Assembly: GCF_020382885.2 (NCBI RefSeq)
Contig: NC_058508.1
Span: 2,782,055-2,846,054, forward strand
DNA from: Scatophagus argus
Taxonomy: Eukaryota; Chordata; Actinopteri; Scatophagidae
Length of the DNA: 64,000 nt
Direction: 5' to 3'
Made by a program: the position numbers and the translations under genes. Below are positions 25,201-37,508 of this stretch, in pieces. Numbering within the stretch: position 1 is the stretch's first letter; each line of letters opens with the position of its first letter. The notes below the pieces were generated by a model. That model was not told the DNA's origin. It worked only from the letters and a program-made list of their open reading frames with translations, and did not search any database.

Positions 25201-28200
25201 CAGGACAATATGTTCATATGATCATATTTGATTATCTTCCAGCCATTCCATCCCTTAACTTATCCGTAATAAGTGGAATGATGAATGGCGGTCTGTAAGT
25301 TGGTTGGGCTGGATTTATCTTGTGTCTTTAAAGACTGCTACAGCAAATATGATTCAATCATCTAACATGTGCTGATGTTAAACCTGTGAGGTTCTGCCTC
25401 TGCTCTGGGTGTGTCCTCTCATTTACTGAGCCTCCACAGAGCAAGCAGATCGACAAAACAGCAACAAGAAGCTAATTGAACAGTGCTGAGTGGCTCAAAA
25501 AATATGTCAGCAGTTAGAAGTGGCCAGCAGCAGGGACGACAGCCATCCACGCTATAGCACAAGTCTGTGATACTGAGACAGGCCTGTGTCAAAGAGGCCG
25601 AACTGTCCCACAAACACCAGACATTTGTCTGCTGCTCTGGTACATGACATCTGGTCATCCAAAACACACAGCATGCACAATTACAGAGTAAAATATGCAG
25701 GAACTGGTCTCAGTTTAACCTCCACTGTCCCCTGAACCAGTTTTGTGACGGTGACGATGACGCTGATGGTAATGTTCATACTGCATCATACAATAGTTAC
25801 CAGGCAAAGTGGGCAACTTCCATAAAACTGCCAGGAAATCCTGACTCAAGACACCCCAGGTTTATTACATGTGTGTGTGTGTGTGTGAGTTTGGATTTGT
25901 TCTCCAAACTTTGGAATGTGCAACAAAAAAGTGCAAAGTTAAGCTGCCCTGAGACTGAGCTGCATCATTACCAGATCCTGAGATTGGATCTTCCAACAGC
26001 AGATGAAATGTACCAGTTCTTCAGTGACAAAAGATCTTTATCCTCTACATAAGTGAGATGTTACATATAATCCAGGGAGTGAGTACAGCAGCAGGCTGTT
26101 TATTAACCCATCGCTGCCCTTATCTCTGCTGCTGCAGTCCAAAGAAACGAACCGACTGCGCTGGAGCTTCAATTTCTTCAGTTTCATGACCTGGTTTGAG
26201 CCAGGCGTCAGGTACAGCTGCAGGCACTTTAATGAGCCGCAGTAATAATGAAGTATGGAACAGAATGAGAAGCTGGCAGGCTGCTGTGTGCTGCATGAAG
26301 GCGGAGCGACACAGAGGCAGCAGGCACAACACACACGTTTATTTTTTTTAACCCATGTGTTCTCTCAAAGCAGAGCTAATGAACATCCACATATTAGAGT
26401 TGAACCGCCAAGTGAAATTTTCGAGCAGAAAAGTTACTCTCCTCTCCTCTATGGAGTCGAGGACTGTGCAGTGAGCCAGTGAACCGAAAACACGCGTGAC
26501 AAAACGATATATGTTATGTACACTTTAGCCACAGAACAGCATGGAAACAGACTAATTACATTTTAAAAGGAAAATTCAGATTCTAAATTTCACCTCAAAC
26601 ACCCAAGAGATCAGTTTCTCCGCCTGCTGCATCCAGAAGAATAAAGAAGAGGGAAAAGAAAAAGGAAAACGGAATATGCTGTCTGTCCGAAAGTGAAATG
26701 CTGGAAATCTGGGAAGATAATCACAATTCACCCATTTTCACCTCGTTGGCTAAGTTTGCCCATCATATCATTTCACAATCAGTTCCAAAAACAAATAATT
26801 TGCCTTTATTTTTATATGAACAACTACGCCTGTCGCTCCTTGATTGTGTCAAAGGTGATCCCCTGCTGCACTAGAATTGTGCATACAGTCTGATATGTCT
26901 GCCAGTGTAGCTCACACGTATCACCTGCTGGATATGTTTGGATAAAATGAGGGCACAGTTTGTTCTCTTTAACAAAGATTCACATTTGTTTATATATCAA
27001 TCATTGCTTTTCATTCATTTAGGTGTTATTTCCCCAACACTTTTAGACACTCTGCTTCCTCCTCATGTCCAGTCTTAAGGCTCGACAATTTGCAGCAATT
27101 TTAGAAAAGAAAACCTTTTAATCTTTAATTATTTTTAACTGCTTGACTCAAGACACTCAAACTACAGTGTTTGGTAAGATTCCCCATAGAATTGTTCTTA
27201 AAAATCTTGGAATTGATGGTCAACTTTAATAAATTGCTGACCATACTTTTAAGAAAGCCACATAGAGACTGGATACTTAGAAAGATAAATTATTTTGGAT
27301 TTCCCTGGAAACGCCTGGAAACATAGAATCTGGTAATAATAGCTGGAACGTGTGGTCTGGAAATATGACCAAATTATATGACTATAAGTTATAAGTTTTA
27401 TATGAGTTGAAGTGGCATTAAATAGTAAATACATTAGATAAACTTACAGGAAGCCCCCAGTGAAACCAGCTTTCCACATGAATAAAATCGTTTGGTAGAC
27501 GCTGTTGCGGATACCCCTTGAGCAAGGCACTGACCTCAGCTGCTGATCCTGGAGAGGGAGGGGGCAGAACAGGACATTTCTCCTCTGTCGTCCTCTGAGA
27601 GAGACAGAGATGATGACTAGCTGGTTGGATAAGAATCACGTTAATAACAGAGGAAAGATAAAACGGAGATTCTCCCCTCTTTATGGAGAAAGACGCTTTT
27701 CTCTTTCTGAGCCGATCTCCACCTCAAAAAAATCCTTTATTTGAAGTTGAAAGTTGAATACCTGAGTCTGAAGTGGGCTTTAACATCTCTCTCTCTCACT
27801 TCTTCTTCTCCTTCTTCTAACACCAGCGTACCGCTCGGACAGTTTTGTCCGCTTATTCGCACCTGTGACGCGCTGTGGTAAATACAGATTCCGACTCTCA
27901 GAGCCTCATGAAACGGCTGATCCCCAGTGACACCAAACGCAACAGGAGTAAAGGTCGTGGTGTGAGGTTTGAGAGTTCTTCCTGTTTCTTTCATTTATTT
28001 AACGTTAACTGAGTGGGCACATGGGGCCGTGCTATAGGACAAAAACATGGGCACATGCTCAGAGTCAGGAAGGTCACGCGCACTGCTGTGGACTCTCTGC
28101 CTTTCCGACAACGAAAAAAACGTATTAACCATAACTTCGCACGCTCTGCAGAGGGCCCTGAAGCTTGGTAGGTCCGGTGTGGTGATACACCTGTGTGCTC

Positions 28201-28423
28201 AGTCCTCAGACTGAATGTTCAATGGGTCTCCTCACAGTATTATCATTGTATTTTGTTTTACTTTTTTTTAATGTTTTTAATTTTGTGGATGAATCGGGTG
28301 TACTTTTTGTTCGTCTGACTCAGATCGTCTCTTGGAGAACTAATATTTTAAATCGAAGTGAACTTGCCTAAATAATGAAAACACAAATAAGTTAGAAAAT
28401 ACACTAAACTAAATTTAATATGT

Positions 28424-28450
28424 AAAAAAAAAAAAAAAAAAAAAAAAAAA
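28424..28450. repeat. Poly-A run, about 27 bases
   Basis: An uninterrupted A tract after GTAAAA. It could be the tail of a retroposed sequence, but the upstream 200 bases show no recognisable element. Confidence 0.85.
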
Positions 28451-31400
28451 GCATGTGTTCAAATGGCTGCAAGAGTCCAGCCGATTCGGATTCAGAATTT
28501 GGGATTAGATTTGTTTTGATTGATGTCGAGATGAAACCGGTTTTATGAGGATAAAATGACGAGTAATTAAACTACACAGTGCTGTCAACATTATACATTA
28601 TACAAAATAAGTGAACACAGACACCACATGAAGCCCAAACTATAAGGGATATCGGGCAGGTCGGTTAATATGATTTTTCTTGTCTGAGCAGGTTATTACT
28701 ACTATTATATTGTAGTAACTTCCCAAGATTCGATTCGATTTTCCCATATGAAGGAATTATTACAATCCAATTGCGCTAAATTAACATAACTAATGGTCTC
28801 AAAGACACGACAAGCTGCTGTTTCATTCAGAGCTGGGGTGATAATTTGTGAGGTGAAACACCGCTCTTATTTTGAAGGCGCATCTTTTTGATTCAGCGCG
28901 CCTCAGCCTGACGGGGCTCTTCATCTTGTGTCGGGTTTAGTCAATAATTTGCAGAGAGAAAGACCACTCGGGTTTGTCTTTATACCGGTTAGACTTGTTA
29001 TATTGGACCGTGCCGGTGTCCATCACTGGGACAGCATGGCGTCTTTCGTGTCATCTGCATCGCACACACACACACGCGCGCGCGCAGAGACACAAGAGAA
29101 GCTTCAAGGTGTGCGGTGGCCTTGAACTTGAGCTCATTACATCTGTCGGTCTGTCTGTCTGTCTGCACCCTCCCCTCCCCTACCTCTCTGCCTTTCCGTG
29201 TTAAACTTGACCTTGACCCTCAGGGGCCAGTCTGACCCCCCCCCCCCCCACCCCCCCAGCAGACCACACTATGGGAGAGACTGACTGTCTGGGTGGTTTG
29301 TGTGTGTGTGCGCTCAGGGGATGTTTGTCAGCAGGCGCACAGTGTTTGAAAAGTTTTTCAACCCGCAGCCGGTTTGGCCCTCAGTGATCTATTTGTTCAG
29401 TTGTTTGTAAATGAAATTATGGGATGGAGGACTATAACTCCGCACACACAGAGCGTATAATAACGATCATTCATTCTCTTCATTTTATCCGCTGTCACTA
29501 TTTTCACAACTCCCAAAGCTTCTACTTCTACTCCTGTTTTTAATTTGATTTATTTTGATATACTTGAACTGGAACTGAAACTTTATTCTTGACACAATAA
29601 TAATGTTATTAGTAATGATAATAATAATAATAAGAAGAAGAAGAAGAAGAAGAACTGGGGTCTACTTACTCTCTCTGGAGCTTTCAATGTCCTCTTACGC
29701 TATTCATCTGCGAATCGAGTTTCCAAAAGTTTCCAAAAGGTGGACCTTTAACTATGTAGTACTGCTTAGTTGGTTCTTTTTATTTTATTTTATTTTATTC
29801 GTTTATTCTTAAGCTATTTATCAAACGTAGGCCGGGGAAAAGGAACAAAAAAGAACAAAGCGCTCATCTCTTCCAGTCGCCCCCCGTAGCGTGAATACGT
29901 TGTGTAAAATCTTTACTTTGCCGTAGTCACTGAACATGGCCTTCCAGTCTTCACCAAAGCTCAAACAAGGAGCCCGGACTGGATATTATTTCACGTTACT
30001 GCACGCTCCAGACTGATACGCTAAAGCCCACTCGTGGAAGTAACCCGGAGAGAAAAGAGCCACTTGTGCTTCCGCTGCCTCCATCACCTGGAGCCGCTTC
30101 ACACCTGCTTCTGACGTCTGCTGCCGAGACAGAAGCGTGACTGCTTTGTAAAATCACATTTAATGCAAATTAATGTGTTTTTATACCGAATTAATTCTGC
30201 AGTGCAAGGAAAAGGATAAGGGAAGAGGAAAATGATCAGTAGCGTATAACGGATTCCCTGATGGACCAGCCAAAAATAAAATTAAATCAAACAAGATCAA
30301 ATAAAATACCAGCCCTGCACTTTTGACAGCCATTAGCTTAGAGGGCTCAGTTTGACCTGCACAGTTCACCCACTGTTAGGTTTCAGCTCGGGTTGTGTGC
30401 GCGGCGGGCATGTTTGTCCCACCACAGAGATGATTCATGATCTCACGGTGTTCTCACATTTCCACGTTTGTCTAAAATAATGTGTGGAATAGTTAAAGAG
30501 CTGTATGAATAAGGCTCAATCTGTTTACTTCGTTTGAACGTGCATAAACGTCACAGACGGTCAGCATTTATTTGTTCACGTGGAGCCTTCTGAATCTGTA
30601 TCTGCTAAGAGTCGGTGTTCTGGATGTGCATGCTGTATATAACACTAACAGCCACTCTGTCTTTGGCCGCCTATTTGAACACTCAACTATTTCCCCATCA
30701 CTTTCATGTTCAATAACAACCTTTAGAGGAACCTTTACGCATAAAATCGGACATTTGTCGTTGATATTTCCAGAAAAAACATCCCCAGATTCCAAGTTTT
30801 TGTAAGAAAAGCGTCAGGTGGTCTCAGGTAAATTTAAAACCATAAATGATTAGAAGTGGCTCAGAAGTGCCGTGAAAACCTTTCTGAAACGCTTTGAACC
30901 AAAGCCATATTTCTCAAATCTTAAGACCTCCAAATCCCTTCCATAAATCCCCTTTACGCTTCCTTCAGTCAGATGGTGTGAGAGCAGGACAGAATAAAAG
31001 CGCACGTAAATTCTGTGTGAGAAATGTCCAAGCGGGTACAGTTATTTTAATAATCAAATGTTTCTTTTGAAAAGGTGGACACGGCCTCTGGTATGTTGTG
31101 TTTTCTTAAAATACTTTTATGACAACGATGAACTTTTTTTTTCGAGCATTTGGCACAGCCAGTTATAAGTCTTTAAATGTGTCCATAACTCTGTGTAATA
31201 TTCAGCCTTTTCACACAGGAATTGTATTAATAATTATAGGTAGTATTGGTGAAAATTAAACATGTTATTATTAATCAAATAATCCTTCCATCTTGCTCCG
31301 TCGTTTCCTTGTGTCTGCTGCAGGTGTATTCACACTTCCTGTCGACTAACACACATTTACCTAACATGAATTATACAGACTGATCACTGGTTTAGCTATT

Positions 31401-31560
31401 GATAATTTCTCCTATTGCGTATTTACGCAAAACACAAACTTGTCCAAAGGTCCATGTGGTTTATTTTTGGTTTCTGAACTGTCTCTCTTCCCGGCAGCCG
31501 CAGGACATCAGTGACTTTGATATAATGCAGCTGCAGAGGGAAAAGCGGCACATTCAGGGA
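28451..31560. other. Gene-free interval upstream of hoxb13a
   Basis: No coding sequence recognised. It holds a short (CA/CG)n tract (29062-29086), a C14 run with a second C7 run (29237-29259), an AGA triplet run (29632-29653) and a TTTTA pentamer run near 29778. An octamer motif ATGCAAAT at 30163-30170, flanked by TAAT cores, sits in a non-repetitive stretch (30050-30190) and could mark a regulatory element. Confidence 0.5.
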
Positions 31561-31599
31561 GCTGATCCGCCTCACCAAGATCATGCTCCTCTCGTGCCA

Positions 31600-31720
31600 C
31601 AGCTCGAGCCTCATAAAAATATTTTCCCTTGACTGACAGTCCCCAACAAGTCTCGTCTTCCCTTCCTTTTTTTTTTCTCTTGCCCCATCACGTGGCCATC
31701 CGGTCTCATCCAATGGACAC
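31600..31720 (+). promoter_or_regulatory. Candidate hoxb13a core promoter
   Basis: Upstream of the hoxb13a start codon lie a TATA-like CATAAAAATA at 31612-31621, an E-box CACGTG at 31689-31694 and a CCAAT box at 31710-31714, in a locally GC-richer region. CATAAAA is also the reverse of TTTTATG, a core bound by posterior Hox and Cdx proteins, so autoregulation is possible. Which element sets the transcription start is unknown; use of the TATA-like box would give a 5' UTR of about 400 bases. Confidence 0.4.
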
Positions 31721-32046
31721 GCGCCCTCCCTCCTCTCCTGGGCCCGGGGGCTTGTTGCGTCAAGGCTGCGGCTGGGATGTAACTGGAGGTCCGGTCGGTT
31801 ACCCGGACTCTTTGCCTTCGAGCGAGCGCCGTCACTAAACGGTGCAACAAGGATAGGCACGCGTGCTATGACAGTGCGCGTGAGGGTCCATGTGAATTAC
31901 CTGAGCTGTGTGTGAGCAGGAGAGACACCGGTCACAGAAGAGTGAATGCGCACCAATTCTACTCATTCAGCCAATGTAGCAGCTTAGCGCACAGCAGCGG
32001 ACAGAGTCTGAGAGAAACGGAGGCCAGACCGGGAAAAGGAGCGCCT

Positions 32047-34130
32047 ATGACAGCCTCCCTGGTTCTAAACCCTCGCTGGCCAGCGGAAACGGTAATGTTT
32101 GTGTATGAAAACAACCTGGACGACCTGAACAAGAACATGGAGGGGCTGGTGGGCAGCGGCAACTTCGCCGCCAGTCAGTGCCGCAACATTATGGCACACT
32201 CGGCGGCCGCCGCTGCTCTGGGCGGCCACCCGTCCGGCCTGGTGCACTCTTCGGCTGGCTACTCCACAGTGGACGTGTCCGCTTCAGGCTCCGGAGAGAC
32301 AGGCGCGTCTTCGGGGAAGCAGTGCGCGGCAGGACCGTGTCCGGCGGCCCCTGTGCCACATCAGAGCTCCTCGGCCACCACCGCGTTACCGTACAGCTAC
32401 TTTGGTAACGGCTACTACCCGTGCAGGATGGGGCGGGGTTCTCTGAAGTCGTGCACCCAGGCGGCTGGAGCTGCGCTCAGCTCGCAGTACATGGACACGA
32501 CTGTGAGCTCTGATGAATACTCAAACCACCGAGCCAAAGAGTTCGCCTTTTACCACGGCTACCCGAGCCCGTACCAATCCATGGCCAGCTACCTGGACGT
32601 GTCAGTGGTCCAAACGCTGGGCACCGGGGAGCCGCGCCACGACACCCTGCTTCCCATGGACAGCTACCAGCCCTGGGCTCTGACCAACGGCTGGGGGGGA
32701 CAGATGTACTGCTCCAAGGACCAGGGACAGGCCGGACACCTCTGGAAGTCCGCGCTGGCTGGTAAAACACCTTTTTATTCTTCTTTCTTACACAGTGGGG
32801 CTATTTGAATAAACTTTGTGCAGCTATGAAGAAAGATGTCATATACACAACATTTAGTTCTGTGATGTCTTATTGCTTTGAAAGTAACCATGGCGATGAC
32901 ATGATTGATATTCTCTGACAGTTAAATGCAAGTCGCCATAAATGTGGAATAAAGCTGCACAGTTAATGTGACTGGTCTCCCCACAACAGACACACGATCA
33001 GTGAGCTTTACGCAGAGTTGTGTCTGATGCTAATTACAGCTCAAACAGGCCCATCGGGTCTGAAGGCGTTTTGTGCAACTGGTGCGTAAAACAAAACAAG
33101 CTGTTTGGCTGTTTGGCCTTCAGATTATCACAGTGTCAGAAATGTACAACTAGCAAGTAACTATCATGTATCAACAATAAAACAGGACTATAACACGATG
33201 ACTTTGGCTCTCACATTCAGTGTATGATGACTTAGAAATGCAGTGTAAATGTGCGTTCTTCACTGTCCGTCCCAGCAGAGGACAGTGTTAATATTCACAT
33301 AATGCTACGCGTCATTGTACTCGTTAAGGAAAAGTCATTCATGAATCAGAAGGTCATGTGTTGCCTGAGACTTATCCACTAGCCTCATAATTGCGCTAAT
33401 TCGTTATCGGGTGACTAATGCTCATATTATATTGTTAACATGGCGTGAGGAGGCTTAATCACAGTGAAGAATAACTGTCAGTACAGTGATCCCATTGAAC
33501 AGGGTCTTCATAAAGGAAGGCCGCTGTGTCCTTTTTGGACGGGACAGTTCTCTGCAGGTGTGTCTGTATTTATTTATCACACAAACGATGCAGCTAGATT
33601 TAAAAAAAGAGAAAAGAAAATCAGTAAACCAACACAATCAATATGGAATACAAGAAGGTGTCCAGGTAAACTGTCCATTTGCACGTGCAATACAAATATG
33701 AAGACTATACTTAAGGACAGAAGGTGCAGGTCTGCAGACAGCCACCATATTGTCTGGCACTCAAAGTAGCACAGTAGGCCTACACATGTGTGTATATCAC
33801 GCACATTGTGTTTTGCATTTTTGCTAGAAAACTAGAAGTGTGTCCCGATGTTGTCCTCATCTTTTTGTCCGCTTTTTAACAGATGTGGTGGCGCACCAGC
33901 ACGACGGCTCGCCTTTCCGCCGGGGCAGAAAGAAGCGGATACCGTACACCAAGGTCCAGCTCAAAGAACTGGAGAAAGAGTACGCAGCAAACAAATTCAT
34001 CACCAAGGACAAGAGGAGGAAGATCTCAGCCGCGACCAACCTGTCGGAGCGGCAGATCACCATCTGGTTCCAGAACCGGAGGGTGAAGGAGAAGAAGTTC
34101 GTGGCCAAAGTGAAGACCAGCGCGCCGTAG
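32047..34130 (+). CDS. hoxb13a: Posterior homeobox transcription factor Hoxb13a
   Basis: Nuclear transcription factor of paralogue group 13, expected to act in tail and posterior patterning. Exon 1 is 32047-32761 and exon 2 is 33883-34130, joined over a GT-AG intron to give 320 residues. The split codon encodes Asp239, the group 13 position. Start: ATG at 32047 gives [11 protein letters not shown], the classic group 13 beginning; the frame is open further upstream but lacks homology there. The N-terminal Hox13 domain includes [25 protein letters not shown] and [25 protein letters not shown] (179-192) and [10 protein letters not shown] are hallmarks of HOXB13 rather than A13, C13 or D13. The homeodomain is at 253-312; [20 protein letters not shown] and the tail AKVK also match HOXB13. 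It lies divergent to eve1 about 24 kb away. The length is near human HOXB13 (284) plus the HOXA13-like N-terminus that tetrapod HOXB13 has lost. No break or frameshift was seen. Confidence 0.94.
32762..33882 (+). other. hoxb13a intron
   Basis: GT-AG intron of 1121 bases in the standard Hox position upstream of the homeobox; donor GGTAAAAC, acceptor TTTTTAACAG. The part at 33340-33480 is non-repetitive, with several TAAT cores, and could be conserved. The open frames inside it have no homology that I recognise. Confidence 0.9.
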
Positions 34131-34561
34131 CACGCAGGTTACTGCGCTTTCGGACAATTTAGTGACTGACCTTGGTGTATTTGCGTGTTATACATTAAGG
34201 ACGAACTGAGAGAAAAAGGAGGGAAAATGAAGAAACTCGGCGAGGTACTCCTGACGCACTGTGACTGTGCGTCAACGAATCGAGGAAAAAAGGCGAATTA
34301 AAAGAAAAGAAAAAGCGACGTTGAGGACAAAGTCAGATAAAAGAAAATTACCAAAGCTCTCTGAGAAACCTTCTTACCAGAGGCATCCTGTAAATACAGC
34401 ACCTTCCCGCCTGCTTTGATATAACTGTCTGTCTAGTGTCTGTGTTTTACTGTTTGTCAGTGTTGTCCGTGGCCACAGCCTATAGCCGAAAACACACTAT
34501 TATGCTGTTCATATTGTTTATAACCCCTGTAAACCATTAATCAAAGTATAGTGCAACACTT

Positions 34562-34567
34562 AATAAA
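34562..34567 (+). other. Polyadenylation signal of hoxb13a
   Basis: AATAAA, 432 bases after the stop codon and the first canonical signal downstream, followed by T-rich and GT-containing sequence. It implies a 3' UTR of about 450 bases. Confidence 0.6.
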
Positions 34568-35307
34568 TTCTTTTAATCCTGATGTAGTCTCCAGCAGGTC
34601 TTATATCTTTAAATTCATCACTATGTAAAGTGGCAACTTTGGATTCGTGTGCGTAATTTTGTTTGCGGCTGTCTCCTGCGCCAAACTATGCCCATAAAAT
34701 GTGCAAACACATTTGCATTTAGTTCATATCAAAGGCTGAAAGTTGATACTGGACGCACGGAGCTTGAGGATTCAGACTCCCCACGCAGTTTCAAAGTGTT
34801 TATGAGACTGTGAATTCATGTTTGTATCAGGCCTGTCTGCGGAACATCACCACAACAACGATATCCGTGTCCTACTATCATTTCACAGGCGCGTACAGAC
34901 CCGTGTGAACAAAACCTCCCACCGGTTCAGTCTCACCATGCATTAACATTCTTCATTCAGAACATTAAGCCGTGAATTCAAAGTGATCGCATCGTTGCGT
35001 GAGCAGAAATGTCTTCAGGATTTGTTTCCCCTCTCATGTGGAGGTTTAGCTCCTCCAGCTGCTCACTGCAGCTTCCAAAATATCTCAGAACGACTCGCAA
35101 CCCAGGAGCTACAGACCCACGGAGCCGCGCGGAGTGGAGGAAAGATGTACGTGAAGTTTAATTTGATTCGCAGCCCGTTATTAATTATACTTAATTATAC
35201 TCACTTAGTGTATCCTACCTAATTGCTTAATTTGACGGTTTGAAGCTGTAAGTAAGAGTAAGCGAAATTGATTTCAATCTTTTAAAAATCGTTTATTATT
35301 AAAAACG

Positions 35308-35602
35308 CACACACACACACACACACACAAATACATGAAACACGCTACAAACACAAGCAAATATTTTATCAGGAAAAATGAGCAGAATTTTTACATACAC
35401 TGAAGCTCCGTGTTGCTTTAAATGCCTCCAACAAGCAAAGAATGGAGACACTTAATTGCGCTTTTGTTTGTGCGTCCCGCCTGCATTGTGTGTCTGTGTG
35501 TGTGTGTGAGTGAGAGAGAGAGAGAGAAGCCCTTGACCTTGAGACTCACGTGACAAGCTGTGGGCTTGGCTCTCACTCAAGTCTCCCCCGAACTCATTTA
35601 CG

Positions 35603-35632
<30 letters not shown>
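35308..35632. repeat. (CA)n, (GT)n and (GA)n tracts
   Basis: CA runs at about 35308-35329 and 35584-35631, a GT run at 35489-35507 and a GA run at 35513-35526, all within 330 bases. Confidence 0.9.
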
Positions 35633-35634
<2 letters not shown>

Positions 35635-37281
35635 GTTGCAGCCGCAGGTATCAACACTCCTCTCACTCTCATCAGCAGGTTCCCGCGCACGATTAATCCA
35701 CTCCTGGTGCGTTCACGGCTACAAGTGAGTGACCAGCTGCGGATACACGTGCACACGTCTGCATCAGCAGCTTTGTAAACGGTTTGTGGGTAATCACCAA
35801 CAGCAGCAGCTGTTCATGCATTTTCAACTTTGCACAGACACATTTCTCCCCAAAACTTCAACAACTTGACTTTCAAACACAAGGTGACCGTCGCAAACAG
35901 CCGTAATGTTTTTACAGAGTCCGAACAGCCAGTGCGCTGGAGTTAGAGAGCAGAATTAGAAAATATTTCCATAAGAGCGGATGATGTCTAAGTCTTAGTG
36001 GAGCTCAGGGTCGTCACATGCGGCCTGTGTCAGCGGATGGATCGGTTTAAATGCAAAAGGGGTTGAAAATGCGCAGAGCAGCGTACATAACATCGTTTGC
36101 GTGTTACAGAGGTAACGCTTCCACACGCGGTCACCCAGCGTGTTGTGTCAACGTGTAACAAAGCTTTTTCCTGCTCTGTCAGAATCTTAGATGTTCAACA
36201 CTGAATCACGAAGTCAAATGATTTGCAATGTGTAAAACTCATTATCTCTGCTGTCCAAAGAAAATCTTTGAAATGTATTTGCTGCAGTACGGAGAGCTGT
36301 TCAGACCACTGTCCGGTTTGGCTTTGTGTACCAACGCGGGCCGCTCCGTTCCTCTCCAAAGCCTCCCCCCTCAGAGGAAACAGACACGCTGCGCCAAACG
36401 CGTAAGCGCATATTCAGACACATACTGTTCAAAACGGTTTACTTTGAATACACCGAATTTAGGATATTCTCAAATGAGCAAATAATTTAAAGACCTTTCA
36501 GGGGTTTGAATCAAATATTAATTCTGAGCCCCAAGAAATAGTCCCCTTTATTGTTTATCCAAAAACTAAATAATGATGATGAAAATAAATAAAAAGTATC
36601 TCCCACCGAGCACATCACTGCATAGCCTGAGCCCTGAGGCCATAGCAAGTAAGCCTATGGTCCACAGAAACAAATGTAGGCCTAATTACATATAATTTAA
36701 TTATGCATTAAGGACGTTCATTTTCATACGCGAACTCGGGAACCCTCAGATCAGAAAATGCTCAGCTTTCCAATCTACCTCTCCAAGCTTTCTGCAGTTT
36801 GATGGGAACCGCAACATGTCTTTTAGAGGCACTAAAAGAGCCGAAATGCGCATGTGCAAGGCGAGTTACAAACTAAGACAAGTTCGTCATGGGAGAGAGA
36901 GGCACAGAGAGAGTTACAGTAAATTTTAATTAGAGCTCATTTATATGTCTGTGAATATAAAATATTAGAATTTGCTGACAATATAAATATTGTTTATTGG
37001 CTGCGCTGCGGCGGTTAAACAGCTCTAGTGCGAAGTTTCAGGTCCTTTTAAAAGTGAAAAAGTGAAATCAAACTTTAGTCCGGAGCACATTTCAGTGAAG
37101 CAGGCTTGGAGGAGTAAAGAATAGAATAGAATAGAATAGAATAGAACAGAACAGAATAATGCCGTATATGCGACTGAATCAGGGCTGATTTATTGTTTCT
37201 GTCAGGAAAATATTAATTTCGAACAGAAGTATAATTAAAGAAAGAAGCTGCTTCCGGTCATTGTAAAACCGAATTCCATTT

Positions 37282-37282
<1 letters not shown>

Positions 37283-37312
<30 letters not shown>

Positions 37313-37508
37313 CTCGGACCGTTAAACATTAACATTGAACTTGACAAACGGCGGTGTGCTCTGCTGGCCTGTTGACTCTCTTTACGGCTCCGTCTCTGTC
37401 CTCCTTTAAAACCAACAATACTGACGGAAGCCCTGAAGCTCATAAAGCTCTTTTTCCCCTTTAGTCCAAATACCAGACAGAGGAGGAGGAGGAGGAGGAG
37501 GAGGAGGA
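37283..37508. repeat. (GT)n tract and (AGG)n triplet run
   Basis: A GT run at 37283-37312 and an AGG/GAG triplet run at 37482-37508. The minus-strand open frame across both, with poly-Leu and Thr-His, is not a gene. Confidence 0.92.

Larger units (their letters stand above)
11061..28423. other. Gene-free interval between eve1 and hoxb13a, left part
   Basis: About 17 kb with no open frame that I can link to a protein. Listed separately are microsatellites, repeat B copy 2, a MITE-like repeat at 17036, a repeat at 18551 and a LINE tail at 22229. The part at 19200-19640, with a TTTAATAAAGC signal-like motif and TTGTTGTGACCTCCT, might be the edge of an old LTR element, but I could not find a partner copy. 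The first exon of eve1 could in principle be extended by an unseen upstream exon here. Confidence 0.5.

Noticed and set aside
31244..31262. TAGGTAGTATTGG as a miR-196 gene
   Set aside because: The mature miRNA reads TAGGTAGTTTC…; the match ends after eight bases and no hairpin partner is visible.
31423..31860. 145-codon minus-strand open frame just upstream of hoxb13a
   Set aside because: No recognisable domain; it overlaps the probable promoter and 5' UTR of hoxb13a. An antisense transcript is possible but not shown by sequence.
31912..32046. N-terminal extension of hoxb13a by 45 codons
   Set aside because: The frame is open, but the residues do not resemble any group 13 protein, while [11 protein letters not shown] at 32047 is the family start.
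32047..34130. hoxa13 as the identity of the Hox gene
   Set aside because: The N-terminus fits hoxa13, but the homeodomain (KISAAT…RQITI, AKVK) and [14 protein letters not shown] fit HOXB13 much better.
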